Below the pieces are notes generated by a model that worked only from the letters and a program-made list of their open reading frames with translations, was not told the DNA's origin and searched no databases. Of a DNA stretch of 64,000 nucleotides, positions 1 through 10,579 are shown piece after piece. Position numbers and translations under genes: made by a program. Source of the stretch: Gammaproteobacteria bacterium (lineage in GTDB: Bacteria; Pseudomonadota; Gammaproteobacteria; Burkholderiales; Rhodocyclaceae); NCBI GenBank assembly GCA_018819515.1, contig JAHJPX010000003.1, positions 62,001 to 126,000 of the forward strand. Direction: 5' to 3'. Within the stretch, counting starts at the first letter, position 1. Each line of letters begins with the position of its first letter.

Positions 1-1898
<1,898 letters not shown>

Positions 1899-1974
1899 GG
1901 AAATAAAGGGGTGAATCGATGCGGGGCGCGAACCTTACCTCAGCCCGAGGCGACCGACAAGGCTTGACGAATCG

Positions 1975-3873
1975 TCAATAACCCTCGCAAAAAGCCTGTA
2001 CGCGGCTGAAGTCCGCGCGGGCCAAGTCTTCTTCGTGGATCATGAAATACAGCATACCGGTATCCGTTCCCCACATGAATTCGTCGTCGCTGTCGATCTG
2101 GAGCAGTAGACGCCAGCCTCGGGCTTCCCTGCCGTCGTTGGCCAACGCGGCGGCCTGCTTCGCCGGGTCGAACGATTGCAACAAAGTCGGATATCCGCCG
2201 AGGCGGTGTCCGGACGGAAGTCCTTCGGGAAAACGGCTATCGAGGAAATTCTGATATTCCGCAACCTCATTGTCGGGAAGCAGGTGTGCTTGCACGACGG
2301 CCGCATCGATGGCTGGCAGGTCGGTACGATCCTTTGCCAGGCGTATCCCTTGCGGTTTGCGGTTGGTGGCGAGGTGTCGGGCGGCTGAGGTAGCGACTTC
2401 CGGCGTCCAGAGTACGTGCGTGGCGATGGGCTCGAAGTCGTCAGTCAAGGCTTCGCCTTCGTCGTTTTCCGCGGCGTAGAACGCCAGCTGCCCATGGTCC
2501 GGCAAGCCGATGTCCGCCGCGGTAGCGGCCACTTCGGCGAGATCGATCTGACACAAGAGCGTCATCGGCTTGCCGTTGTGCTCAGGAAGCGGGGTATCCG
2601 GCGGCAGGTCGGCGTGGCCGTAGAAGTGCGACCGGCGATCGGGTTTGTATTTGCTCGGGCGCAAGGCGATGGCCGGACGTCGCCAAGTCTCCAGCAAGGC
2701 CTTGTAGACGGGCGGTTGGGTCCGCTTCGCCGCCTTGGCCGGTAGCGCGGCTTGCCATTCCAGGGATGTGGCGGGGAAGCTTTGAACCCTGCCTTGGTTC
2801 AGGGTGACGAATCCGTCGTCCAGCGCGCAGCTTGCCGGCAGGAAACGGACTTTCACACCTGTTTCTTCCTGGTGCAGCGGCGCTTCCTCCCGGGGCATGA
2901 GGTGATCGACGAGCGAATGCGCCCGTCGGTCGATATCGATCAGCCACGTGTGTTCCCAAGCCATGGCCAGCAGGTAACGACCATTCGGTGATATCGAAAG
3001 CGCGAACTGCGAGCGATGTACCGGTGGCGTGACACGCAGGGCTGCGATGCTGGTGCAGCCATTGTCGATGACTTCGATGAGCCCACTGTGGTCCGCGGTT
3101 GCGAAACGGTCGACATTTGCCGCGGCGGCAATGCCGGCATAGCCCTTGCGGGCGTGACGCGGTTTACCTGCCAGCAGATCGCCTGACCCTGCTAGCGGGA
3201 AGCTACGAATCTGTCCGGTTTCGCGATTGCGAAGATAAAGATGTGTCGCCGAGAAGGCAACGTCATCCCGGACAAGGTTGTCGATGTCCGGCAATGCCAG
3301 TTCCAATATGGTGCCAGTGAAGCGAAACAGCCGGAAATCGGCATGGATCGCAATCTTGGCAAACCCATTGCCCGAGGCGTACAAGAACAGCCCGGTGTCC
3401 AGCAGGTAGTCCCGTATGTGGATGCCTAGACGCTGCATGAGGTCATCGGCCGTCTCTTCAGTCAGGACGGTGTTGGTCACAATATCGACGACGCGCAAGA
3501 GTGCCGGACCGACATTGCCGGCAAAGACCAGTAGAGCGCGTCCCTGGCCGAGATCGCCCGCATGCTGGGGAAGCTGCACGTAGTTGGCGGTCGCTTGATC
3601 CACCTGCCAATTCAGTTTGTCGCCCGCCACGGCAGGCAGGTTAGGGTAGGTGTCGCGCATTTTGGTGATGGTGCGCGTCACGGCTTCGTGAGATAACGAA
3701 CGGCTGCACAGGTCGAAGCGATCATGTTGCCGGCCATCGCCGTCGCGCCAATAGGCGTAACCGATATTGCGCGCAGGCAAGGGCAGGGCGCAGGTACCGC
3801 AAAACTCTGTGGTAAGGGCCAGAAGGCCATGTGATCCCAGATTGACGAGGTGTTCGTGAAGTGCGAATTGCAT
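1975..3873 (-). CDS. DUF1963/YwqG-like protein with long N-terminal propeller-like region
   Basis: 632 residues. The C-terminal half looks like the DUF1963/YwqG fold: PMTLLCQIDLAEVA near the middle, then YPTLLQSFDP and the closing pattern GWRLLLQIDSDDEFMWGTDTGMLYF and MIHEEDLARADFS. The N-terminal 330 or so residues contain repeating short strands (for example SISPNGRYLLAMAWEHTWLID) that resemble a WD-type beta-propeller, but I cannot count blades with confidence. There is no signal peptide, so it is probably cytoplasmic. The function of YwqG proteins is unknown. It stands alone on the minus strand upstream of msrB, with 75 bases between them. Moderately sure of the C-terminal family, unsure of the N-terminus. 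Confidence 0.7.
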   Translation of the reverse strand: MQFALHEHLVNLGSHGLLALTTEFCGTCALPLPARNIGYAYWRDGDGRQHDRFDLCSRSLSHEAVTRTITKMRDTYPNLPAVAGDKLNWQVDQATANYVQLPQHAGDLGQGRALLVFAGNVGPALLRVVDIVTNTVLTEETADDLMQRLGIHIRDYLLDTGLFLYASGNGFAKIAIHADFRLFRFTGTILELALPDIDNLVRDDVAFSATHLYLRNRETGQIRSFPLAGSGDLLAGKPRHARKGYAGIAAAANVDRFATADHSGLIEVIDNGCTSIAALRVTPPVHRSQFALSISPNGRYLLAMAWEHTWLIDIDRRAHSLVDHLMPREEAPLHQEETGVKVRFLPASCALDDGFVTLNQGRVQSFPATSLEWQAALPAKAAKRTQPPVYKALLETWRRPAIALRPSKYKPDRRSHFYGHADLPPDTPLPEHNGKPMTLLCQIDLAEVAATAADIGLPDHGQLAFYAAENDEGEALTDDFEPIATHVLWTPEVATSAARHLATNRKPQGIRLAKDRTDLPAIDAAVVQAHLLPDNEVAEYQNFLDSRFPEGLPSGHRLGGYPTLLQSFDPAKQAAALANDGREARGWRLLLQIDSDDEFMWGTDTGMLYFMIHEEDLARADFSRVQAFCEGY

Positions 3874-3948
3874 GGACTTGATTCCTGCTATCCGACCGAA
3901 TGGATGCGGCTGACATCATAGCCGCATCGTCTTCTGGACAGTCCGGGC

Positions 3949-4353
3949 TCAGGTCTTCTTTTCGAGTTTCAGTGAGGCCGAGTTGATGCAGTAGCGTTGT
4001 CTCGTCGGTGCCGGGCCATCCGGGAAGACGTGGCCGAGATGCGCCCCGCATTGCGCGCAGGTGACCTCGGTGCGGATCATGCCGTGGCTGCGGTCAACGT
4101 GCTCGTCGACGCCGTCCTTGTCCATGGGTGCGGTGAAGCTTGGCCAGCCGCAACCGGCGTCGAACTTGGTTTCCGAGGCGAACAGCGGCGCGCCGCAGCA
4201 GATGCAGCGGAAGGTGCCATCGTCGCGGCTGGCCCAGTACTCACCGGTGAAGGCCCGCTCAGTGCCTTTCTCGCGGGTGACGTGGTATTGCATGTCGGTG
4301 AGTTGTTCGCGCCATTCGGCGTCGGTCCTAATGACTTTGGCGATCTTGGGCAT
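3949..4353 (-). CDS. msrB: Peptide-methionine (R)-S-oxide reductase MsrB
   Basis: 134 residues, normal for a single-domain MsrB, which reduces methionine-R-sulfoxide in damaged proteins with thioredoxin. Visible hallmarks are the two zinc CxxC pairs (CICC about residue 50 and CAQC about residue 99), the GCGWPSF substrate loop, and the catalytic cysteine in RYCINSASL near the C-terminus. There is no signal peptide, so it acts in the cytoplasm. It diverges from dadA with a 43-base gap that must hold both promoters. All key residues are present. Confidence 0.96.
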   Translation of the reverse strand: MPKIAKVIRTDAEWREQLTDMQYHVTREKGTERAFTGEYWASRDDGTFRCICCGAPLFASETKFDAGCGWPSFTAPMDKDGVDEHVDRSHGMIRTEVTCAQCGAHLGHVFPDGPAPTRQRYCINSASLKLEKKT

Positions 4354-4396
4354 GGTGGCGTTAACATTCGCATGAAGACGGAGGAAGAGACAAGAA

Positions 4397-5641
4397 ATGC
4401 GTGTATTGGTTCTCGGTGGCGGTCTGGTCGGCGTTGCCTCGGCATGGTACCTGAGCGGGGATGGCCACGAAGTGGCCGTGGTCGATCGTCAGCCCGGCGT
4501 CGCGCTGGAGACGAGCTTCGCCAACGGTGGCCAGATTTCGACCAGCCATGCCGAGCCGTGGGCGAATCCCGGCGCGCCCTGGCTGGCGCTGCGCTCGCTG
4601 GGGCGCGAGGATTCGCCCTTGTTGTGGCGGATGCGCGCCGATCCGGCGCAACTGGTCTGGGGGCTGCGCTTCCTGCGCGAGTGTACGCCCGGCCGCACGC
4701 GGGACAACACCATCGCCATCCTGCGCCTCGCCCTGTACAGCCGGGCGCTGCTGAAGGAACTTCGCGCCTCGCTTGCCCTGGAATACGACCAGCAGCCGCG
4801 CGGCATCCTGCATTTCTATACCGATCCGGCGGAGTTCGAGCGCGCCGTTCCGCAGGCGGAACTGATGCGCCAATACGGCTGCGAGCGCGTGATGAAAACG
4901 GCGGCCGAATGTCTGGCCATCGAGCCGGCGCTGGCTCGATCGAGCGTTCCCATCGTCGGTGGCACCTACACGGCGGACGACGAATCGGGCGATGCGCACA
5001 AGTTCGTGCAGGCGCTGGCCGAACACGGGAGGGCGCGCGGCGTGGCATTCCGCTTCGGCGCCGGCATCGCGGCGCTGCTGCGGGAGGGCGATCGCATCGC
5101 TGGCGTTCGCTTGGACAATGGCGAGACGCTGACGGCGGACGTCTACGTCGTCGCGCTCGGCAGCTACTCGCCGCTGCTGCTGAAACCGCTTGGCTTGCGG
5201 ATTCCCGTCTTTCCGGTGAAGGGCTACTCGGCCACGTTTCCGCTGACGGCCGACAGCATCGCGCCCGTGGTGAGCCTGACCGACGACGGCCACAAGATCG
5301 TTTTGTCGCGGCTTGGTGATCGCCTGCGCGTGGCCGGCACGGCCGAGTTCACGGGCTACGATACGTCGTTGAACGACGTGCGTTGCCAGGCGCTGGTGCG
5401 CCGGACGCGGGCGATATTTCCGGAATTGAAAAGCGGCGAACCGGAGCTCTGGACCGGCCTGCGGCCATCGACGCCGAGCAACGTGCCGCTGATCGGCGGC
5501 ACCCGGCTATCGAATCTCTATCTCAACACGGGCCACGGCACGCTGGGCTGGACCATGGCCTGCGGTACGGGCAGGCTGCTCGCCGACCTGCTGTCCGGCC
5601 GGGCGCCGGACATCGATCCCTCGGCGTACCGCCACGGCTGA
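4397..5641 (+). CDS. dadA: D-amino acid dehydrogenase, FAD-dependent (DadA)
   Basis: 414 residues, the usual DadA length. The FAD-binding Rossmann motif VLGGGLVGVASAWYL is at the extreme N-terminus, followed by ETSFANGGQISTSHAEPWANPG, a DadA signature, and the C-terminal motif GLRPSTPSNVPLIGGT with NTGHGTLGWTMACGTG. DadA oxidises D-amino acids such as D-alanine to 2-oxo acids and passes electrons to the respiratory chain at the inner membrane face. A purine-rich GGAGGAAGAG precedes the ATG. The last codons (SAYRHG) and the TGA stop lie inside a dispersed hairpin element (5623-5646), so the element defines the C-terminus. No dadX racemase is adjacent. Confidence 0.95.
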   Translation: MRVLVLGGGLVGVASAWYLSGDGHEVAVVDRQPGVALETSFANGGQISTSHAEPWANPGAPWLALRSLGREDSPLLWRMRADPAQLVWGLRFLRECTPGRTRDNTIAILRLALYSRALLKELRASLALEYDQQPRGILHFYTDPAEFERAVPQAELMRQYGCERVMKTAAECLAIEPALARSSVPIVGGTYTADDESGDAHKFVQALAEHGRARGVAFRFGAGIAALLREGDRIAGVRLDNGETLTADVYVVALGSYSPLLLKPLGLRIPVFPVKGYSATFPLTADSIAPVVSLTDDGHKIVLSRLGDRLRVAGTAEFTGYDTSLNDVRCQALVRRTRAIFPELKSGEPELWTGLRPSTPSNVPLIGGTRLSNLYLNTGHGTLGWTMACGTGRLLADLLSGRAPDIDPSAYRHG

Positions 5642-5646
5642 CTTTT
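5623..5646 (+). repeat. Dispersed hairpin element, copy 2 (dadA stop)
   Basis: Perfect core copy (GGCG, TAC, CGCCAC, GGCTGACTTTT). It supplies the dadA TGA stop and runs into the stop codon of the convergent DUF2863 gene at 5645, so it occupies the whole convergent junction. Confidence 0.92.
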
Positions 5647-6820
5647 AGTGCAGGTGGCGGGGTGCGGCCTCGGCCTGCTCTTCGGGCAATTCGGCGTGGC
5701 TCGGTTCGCCTTCCGGGTTCGGGTAGAGCGGCGCGCCGCAATCGTCGCAGTACTCGATCGGGAAGCGATGGTCGAGCACGAGAATCTCGCGCAGGCCGGC
5801 TTCGCGCAGGACGGCCTCGATCTGCGCGGGCATGTCGGCGGCTTCGTCCTCGGCTTCGAGCAGGGGCCAGACGACGCCATGTATCACGTCGCTCGATTCG
5901 CTGAGCGTAAAGCCGATGCGGAACTCTTCGAGCTGCCGATCGTGATAGGGCGCCAGCACGGCGCGCAAGTCGCTGGCGGCGACGTTGAGCGTCGTCTGCA
6001 GGAAGGCGACCGCCGCCCGCAGCGAGTAGGGGCGCGAGGCGCGGTCGGCGTCGCGGGCCGCGGCGTGGTAGGGCTGCGGCAGCAGCAATTCCATGGCGCA
6101 CGCCGGCAACAGCGGCCTGATAGCCTCGCCGCCCTGGCCGCGCCATTGCTTCAGCACCTCGATTCGCGAGCCGTCGTCCTCCTGCCAGCGGAACAGTGGT
6201 TCGCCGCGTGGTGCCGCTACGGCGCCGATCAGGTAGCGGGTGTCCGAGAGAAAGGCCGTCGTCTCTGCCAGGCTGCTCGCGTCGAGGTGGACATTCTTGC
6301 CATGCAGTGCGGCCTTGGCCAGCCGATCGGTGAGCTGCGTGGTTTCCGAATAGCTCTTCGGCAGCTGGTCCGGACTCCATAGATAGTCGGTCAGGCCAAT
6401 TTTCGTTTCGGCGGCGAAGACGTGCGCCTGCAACTGCACGCGCAGGGTGTCGAGATGTGCGGGCGCGATCGGGCCGGAGGGAATGCCGAAACGCGACCAC
6501 GCCAGAAGCGGTGCCGCGAAAAGCACGATGTCCTGCGGTGTCGCGGTATCGGGCCGGCGCGTTTCGCAACAGGCCTCGATCATGTCGGCGAGTTCGTCGT
6601 AGCTGCGATCGCTCACACCGTAGAGGTAGTCCAGCGTACCGTTGAGCGTGGCGTCGTCGCCGCCGGCCAGCAGCCGGTCGACCGCCGTCGCCAGTCGCTT
6701 CTGCCAGAATTCGTCTTCGATGCGGCAGGAGGATTGCGAGAGTTGGCCGGCGAGCTTCGCCAGTTCCTCGGTCGCGGGGTTGTGCTTGGTGCGGCGGGAA
6801 TATCGATTGCGTTTCGTCAT
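5645..6820 (-). CDS. DUF2863 family protein
   Basis: 391 residues beginning MTKRNRYSRRTKHNPATEEL. The overall sequence (short basic N-terminus, YGVSDRSYDELADMIEACCE, a closing segment DYCDDCGAPLYPNPEGE) resembles the DUF2863 proteins found in betaproteobacteria. The C-terminal CDDC looks like half of a zinc knuckle, but I see no second CxxC. The function of the family is unknown. It is monocistronic, convergent with dadA, and separated by 126 bases from the divergent phosphate-transport pair. There is no signal peptide or membrane segment. Family call from memory of similar sequences, moderate confidence. Confidence 0.7.
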   Translation of the reverse strand: MTKRNRYSRRTKHNPATEELAKLAGQLSQSSCRIEDEFWQKRLATAVDRLLAGGDDATLNGTLDYLYGVSDRSYDELADMIEACCETRRPDTATPQDIVLFAAPLLAWSRFGIPSGPIAPAHLDTLRVQLQAHVFAAETKIGLTDYLWSPDQLPKSYSETTQLTDRLAKAALHGKNVHLDASSLAETTAFLSDTRYLIGAVAAPRGEPLFRWQEDDGSRIEVLKQWRGQGGEAIRPLLPACAMELLLPQPYHAAARDADRASRPYSLRAAVAFLQTTLNVAASDLRAVLAPYHDRQLEEFRIGFTLSESSDVIHGVVWPLLEAEDEAADMPAQIEAVLREAGLREILVLDHRFPIEYCDDCGAPLYPNPEGEPSHAELPEEQAEAAPRHLH

Positions 6821-6901
6821 GGGGCCTGGGCGCGGACGTGAGGTCGTCCGTTGGAAGTGGCGAGCATTCTAGCAGTTCGCGTTTTTGCCGACCCCGGCGG
6901 G

Positions 6902-6926
6902 AACTGACTGTTAGAATGTGTCAGTT
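6902..6926 (+). promoter_or_regulatory. Inverted repeat overlapping a -10 box upstream of the phosphate-transport pair
   Basis: AACTGAC and GTCAGTT form a perfect 7-base inverted repeat with an 11-base spacer. The spacer carries TAGAAT, a plausible sigma-70 -10 box, 29 bases before the ATG at 6947. The geometry suggests an operator overlapping the promoter. It does not match the direct-repeat Pho box. The regulator is unknown. Confidence 0.45.
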
Positions 6927-6946
6927 TCGTTACAGCCGGTGATCCC

Positions 6947-7585
6947 ATGTTTTCACGCCTGATGCCCCAGGAAGGGAAGTTTTTCGATCTTTTCAACGCG
7001 CACGCGGAACTGATTGCCCAGGGCGGACGGGAACTGGGAACCCTGGTGGACGAGTTGGTCGACGGCAAGGGCGATATCGCCCAGCGCACCAGGACAATCG
7101 ACCAGATCGAGACCCGTGCCGACAAGATCACCCACGAAACCATCGCACTGCTGCACAAGACCTTCAACACGCCACTCGACCGCGACGAGATACACAAGCT
7201 GATCACGCGCATGGACGACATCCTGGACCTGACCCAGGACGTGGCGCAGTCGATGCACCTGTACGACGTGCGCAAGCTGACCCAGGAAGCCTGCCACCTC
7301 TCCGACATCTGCGTTTCCTGCTGCGAGCGGGTCAAGTCGGCGGTGTCGCTGCTCAGCAACATGGACAACGCGGCGGCGATCCTGAAGACCTGCGACGAGA
7401 TCGGACGCCTGGAGTCGGACGCGGACCGGGCCATGCGCACCGGCATGGCCAAGCTCTTCAGGGAGGAGCAGGACGTCCGGCAACTGATCAAGCTGAAGGC
7501 GATGTACGAACTCATGGAGACGATCACGGACGCCTGCGAGGACGTGTCGAACATCATCGAAGGCATCGTCCTCGAGAACTCCTGA
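6947..7585 (+). CDS. DUF47 family (PhoU-like) phosphate transport accessory protein
   Basis: 212 residues, all-helical in appearance, beginning MFSRLMPQEGKFFDLFNAHAE, the typical start of DUF47 (TIGR00153-type) proteins. These PhoU-like helical-bundle proteins are nearly always encoded just upstream of a low-affinity phosphate transporter and are thought to regulate it. The next gene starts 3 bases after this stop and is a PiT transporter, which supports the call. Acidic motifs such as DEIHKLITRMDDILD and EIGRLESDAD are consistent with metal binding as in PhoU. Cytoplasmic. Confidence 0.9.
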   Translation: MFSRLMPQEGKFFDLFNAHAELIAQGGRELGTLVDELVDGKGDIAQRTRTIDQIETRADKITHETIALLHKTFNTPLDRDEIHKLITRMDDILDLTQDVAQSMHLYDVRKLTQEACHLSDICVSCCERVKSAVSLLSNMDNAAAILKTCDEIGRLESDADRAMRTGMAKLFREEQDVRQLIKLKAMYELMETITDACEDVSNIIEGIVLENS

Positions 7586-7588
7586 CCC

Positions 7589-8596
7589 ATGTCGGGAACC
7601 GAAATCAGTTTCACCGCGGTTGTCGTGCTGGTCATGCTGGCGCTTGCCTTCGATTTCATGAACGGCTTCCACGATGCCGCCAACTCCATCGCCACCGTCG
7701 TTTCCACAGGCGTCCTGAAGCCCCATCAGGCCGTCGCATGGGCGGCCTTTTTCAACGTGCTGGCCGTGGCCGTGTTTCAGTTGAAAGTGGCGACCACCAT
7801 CGGCAAGGGCACCATCGATCCCTCCATCGTCGATCATTACGTCATTTTCGGCGCCCTGATCGGGGCCATCGTCTGGAACTTCATTACCTGGTACTACGGC
7901 ATCCCGTCGAGCTCGTCGCATGCGCTGGTCGGCGGCCTGGTCGGCGCCGCGCTGGCCAAGTCGGGCACCGGCGCCATGATCTGGGCCGGTATCGGCAAGA
8001 CGGTTCTGTTCATCTTCGTCGCGCCGCTGCTTGGCTTCACGCTTGGCTCGCTGCTGATGGTGCTGGTGGCCTGGATCTGTAACCGGACGACGCCGCGCAA
8101 GGTGGACAAGGTGTTCCGCCGCCTGCAACTGACCTCTGCCGCGCTGTACAGCCTCGGCCACGGCGGCAACGACGCGCAGAAGACCATCGGCATCATCTGG
8201 ATGCTGCTGATCGCCGCCGGCATTTCGCACTCGAACGAGAGCGTCCCGACCTGGGTGATCGCGTCCTGCTACATCGCCATGGGTCTCGGCACAATGTTCG
8301 GCGGCTGGCGCATCGTCAAGACGATGGGCCAGAAAATCACCAAGCTGAAGCCGGTCGGCGGTTTTGCCGCCGAGACGGGCGGCGCCATCACGCTGTTCAT
8401 GGCGACCGGCCTGGGCATTCCGGTTTCGACCACACACACGATCACCGGCTCGATCGTCGGCGTCGGCTCCACGCGCGGCGCGCGCAACGTGCGCTGGGGC
8501 GTGGCGGGTGGTATCGTCTGGGCGTGGGTGCTGACCATTCCCGTGACCGCGCTGATATCCGCCATCGCCTGGTGGCTCGGGCAGACGCTTCTGTAA
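7589..8596 (+). CDS. pit: Inorganic phosphate transporter, PiT family
   Basis: 335 residues with about ten hydrophobic segments. The duplicated PiT signature is visible in both halves: FDFMNGFHDAANSIATVVST near residue 20 and GHGGNDAQKTIGIIWM near residue 190, plus STTHTITGSIVGVG near residue 275. PiT proteins are inner-membrane symporters of metal-phosphate with protons, acting as constitutive low-affinity uptake. The length fits the compact bacterial/archaeal type rather than the 500-residue E. coli PitA. It is translationally coupled to the DUF47 gene. Confidence 0.94.
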   Translation: MSGTEISFTAVVVLVMLALAFDFMNGFHDAANSIATVVSTGVLKPHQAVAWAAFFNVLAVAVFQLKVATTIGKGTIDPSIVDHYVIFGALIGAIVWNFITWYYGIPSSSSHALVGGLVGAALAKSGTGAMIWAGIGKTVLFIFVAPLLGFTLGSLLMVLVAWICNRTTPRKVDKVFRRLQLTSAALYSLGHGGNDAQKTIGIIWMLLIAAGISHSNESVPTWVIASCYIAMGLGTMFGGWRIVKTMGQKITKLKPVGGFAAETGGAITLFMATGLGIPVSTTHTITGSIVGVGSTRGARNVRWGVAGGIVWAWVLTIPVTALISAIAWWLGQTLL

Positions 8597-8612
8597 TCTC
8601 CTCCGCATCGGC

Positions 8613-9521
8613 ATGACCGACCGCGTTGCGCCCGGCCCGGCCGCCTTCGCCATCATGGTGCTGCTGTGCGCCATCTGGGGCATGCAGCAGGTGGCCATCA
8701 AGCTGGCGCTGGCCGGCATCTCCCCGCTGCTGCAAGTCGGATTGCGTTCCGTCGTCGCCGCCGTGCTGGTGTTCGGCTGGGCGCGGGCGCGCGACATCTC
8801 CCTGTTCCCGGCCGACGGAACGATGCGGCCCGGCCTGCTGGCGGGGCTGCTGTTCGCGCTGGAATTCATCTGCATCTACGCCGGGCTCGAATACACCAAC
8901 GCCTCGCGCATGATCGTGTTCCTCTACACAGCGCCGTGCTTCACCGTGCTCGGGCTGCACTGGTTCGTGGCCGGCGAGCGCATCGGCGTGCGCCACGGCT
9001 TCGGCGTTGCGCTGGCCTTCGCCGGCATCGTGCTCGCCTTCGCCGAAGGCATGTGGCGTCCCGCCACGGCTGACTTTTCCGCGACGTGGATCGGCGATCT
9101 GCTCGGTGTGCTCGCCGCCATCCTCTGGGCCGCGACCACCGTGGTGATTCGCGCCACCGGCCTCGCCCGCATCAGCGCCACCCGGGTGCTGCTCTACCAG
9201 CTCGTCGTGTCGGCGGCGATCGTATTGCCGCTTTCCTTCCTGATGGGCGAGCCGGGCATCACCGCGCCGACGCCGACCGTGCTGCTGGCGATGGCGTACC
9301 AGGCCGTCATCGTCGCCTTCGCCAGCTACCTCGCCTGGTTCTGGCTGCTCACGAAATTCCTCGCCAGCCGGCTGATGGTGTTCTCCTTTCTTACGCCGCT
9401 GTTCGGCGTGCTGTTCGGCGTCGTCCTGCTCGGCGAACGCCTGAGCGCCCAGTTCGGACTCGCCGCGCTGCTCGTCGTCGCCGGCATCGTGCTGGTGAAC
9501 GCGCCGGGACGGCGGACATGA
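8613..9521 (+). CDS. EamA/DMT family transporter
   Basis: 302 residues with ten predicted membrane segments in two EamA repeats, the usual drug/metabolite transporter size. N-terminal ILWGMQ-type motif appears as LLCAIWGMQQVAIKLAL, and the second repeat starts about residue 158 (LLGVLAAILWAATTVVIRATG). The substrate cannot be read from sequence. Residues 148-155 (RPATADFS), in the loop between the two repeats, are encoded by a dispersed hairpin element (9055-9078). The stop overlaps the azlC start (ATGA), so the three exporters form one unit. Confidence 0.88.
   Translation: MTDRVAPGPAAFAIMVLLCAIWGMQQVAIKLALAGISPLLQVGLRSVVAAVLVFGWARARDISLFPADGTMRPGLLAGLLFALEFICIYAGLEYTNASRMIVFLYTAPCFTVLGLHWFVAGERIGVRHGFGVALAFAGIVLAFAEGMWRPATADFSATWIGDLLGVLAAILWAATTVVIRATGLARISATRVLLYQLVVSAAIVLPLSFLMGEPGITAPTPTVLLAMAYQAVIVAFASYLAWFWLLTKFLASRLMVFSFLTPLFGVLFGVVLLGERLSAQFGLAALLVVAGIVLVNAPGRRT
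9055..9078 (+). repeat. Dispersed hairpin element, copy 3 (inside EamA gene)
   Basis: GTGGCG, loop TCC, CGCCAC, GGCTGACTTTT. The stem is intact and only the loop differs from copy 2. It is read in frame as PATADF in the interdomain loop. Confidence 0.9.
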
Positions 9522-10219
9522 ACGACCATACGGGAGAACGTCGGGCCGCGTTCTGGCTGGGCGTGCGGGCGTTGCTGCCCATGCATCTGGGCGTCGTGCC
9601 GTTCGGCGTCATCTACGGCGTCGTCGCCCTGCAAAGCGGCATCCCGCCGCTGGCGGCCATACTGATGTCCTCCATCGTCTTCGCCGGCTCGGCGCAATTC
9701 CTGATCGCTCAGCTTGTCGGCGTCGGCGCGCCGGCATTGCTGATGGTCGGCGCGGCGGGCTTGGTGAACCTGCGCCACGCGCTCTACAGCGCCTCCGTGG
9801 CGCCCGTGCTCGAACACCTGCCGATGCGCTGGAAGTTGGTGCTGAGCTACTTTCTGACCGACGAAGCCTACGCCGCCGCCATCCCGCACCTGCTCGCCGA
9901 GCCGCGCAGCCCCTTCGCGCACTGGATACTGCTCGGAGCCGGCTTCGCCCTCTGGGCCGGCTGGCAGATCGCCACTATCGTCGGCGTCGTGCTCGGCGCG
10001 GAACTGCCCACCGACTGGTCGCTCGACTTCGCGCTGCCGCTCACCTTCATCGCCATCGTCGTGCCGCTGCTCACCGACCGGCGGCGCATCGCCGTTGCGC
10101 TGGCAGCTGGCGCACTGGCCGTACTGCTCGCGGGGCTGCCCTACAAGCTCGGTCTGTTCTTCGCCGCGATCGGCGCGCTGGCCCTGGCGGCCATCCTGCC
10201 GAAGGGGAAGGCGCAATGA
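9518..10219 (+). CDS. azlC: AzlC family branched-chain amino acid exporter, large subunit
   Basis: 233 residues from ATG 9518, which overlaps the previous stop by 4 bases. A longer frame extends upstream but would lie inside the EamA gene, and the AzlC family begins at this MNDHTGERRAAFWLGVR. Signature: VVPFGVIYGVVALQSG then SSIVFAGSAQFLIAQLVG, followed by AAGLVNLRHALYSASVAP. AzlC with AzlD forms a two-subunit inner-membrane exporter for branched-chain amino acids in characterised cases. The substrate here is inferred. Stop and next start overlap (ATGA). Confidence 0.93.
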   Translation: MNDHTGERRAAFWLGVRALLPMHLGVVPFGVIYGVVALQSGIPPLAAILMSSIVFAGSAQFLIAQLVGVGAPALLMVGAAGLVNLRHALYSASVAPVLEHLPMRWKLVLSYFLTDEAYAAAIPHLLAEPRSPFAHWILLGAGFALWAGWQIATIVGVVLGAELPTDWSLDFALPLTFIAIVVPLLTDRRRIAVALAAGALAVLLAGLPYKLGLFFAAIGALALAAILPKGKAQ

Positions 10220-10530
10220 ACCTCTGGTGGATATTCGTCGCCTCGGGGCTACTGACCTTCGCCATCCGGCTGTCTTTCATCGCCCTCTCGGGCCGCTACC
10301 GGCCGCCCTCGTGGTTCGTCGTCATGCTGCCCTTCGTGCCCATCACCGCGCTGACCGCGCTGATCGTGCCCGAACTGCTGCTCGTCGCCGGCCAGATCAG
10401 CATCGGTTTCGACAACCCGCGTTTCTGGGCCGGCCTCGTCGCCATCGGCGTCGCCGCGTGGAAGCGGAACGTCCTGCTCACCATCGGCTGCGGCTTCGCG
10501 GCGCTGTGGGTGATGCAAGTCCTGCGATAA
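10216..10530 (+). CDS. azlD: AzlD domain protein, small exporter subunit
   Basis: 104 residues with three to four membrane segments; starts MNLWWIFVASGLLTFAIRLSFIAL and carries PSWFVVMLPFVPITALTALIVPELL, typical of AzlD. It is the obligatory partner of AzlC and the start overlaps the azlC stop. A hairpin element begins directly after the TAA stop. Confidence 0.92.
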   Translation: MNLWWIFVASGLLTFAIRLSFIALSGRYRPPSWFVVMLPFVPITALTALIVPELLLVAGQISIGFDNPRFWAGLVAIGVAAWKRNVLLTIGCGFAALWVMQVLR

Positions 10531-10556
10531 GAGTCAGCCCTGACGGTACGCCACCT
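10531..10556 (-). repeat. Dispersed hairpin element, copy 4 (azlD-lexA gap)
   Basis: Reverse orientation and degenerate: GAGTCAGCC, CTGACG, GTA, CGCCAC. It lies between the azlD stop and the lexA promoter and could also act as a junction hairpin, although its left arm is imperfect. Confidence 0.7.
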
Positions 10557-10579
10557 GCCTCTTGCTTTTTGTCCGGTAG

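Noticed and set aside
6953..8875. 640-codon minus-strand open frame across the phosphate-transport genes
   Set aside because: Shadow of the DUF47 and PiT genes; composition rich in Asp, Arg, Gln and His, no recognisable domain.
9086..9517. Upstream extension of azlC
   Set aside because: The extra 144 codons lie within the EamA gene in another frame; the AzlC family starts at 9518.
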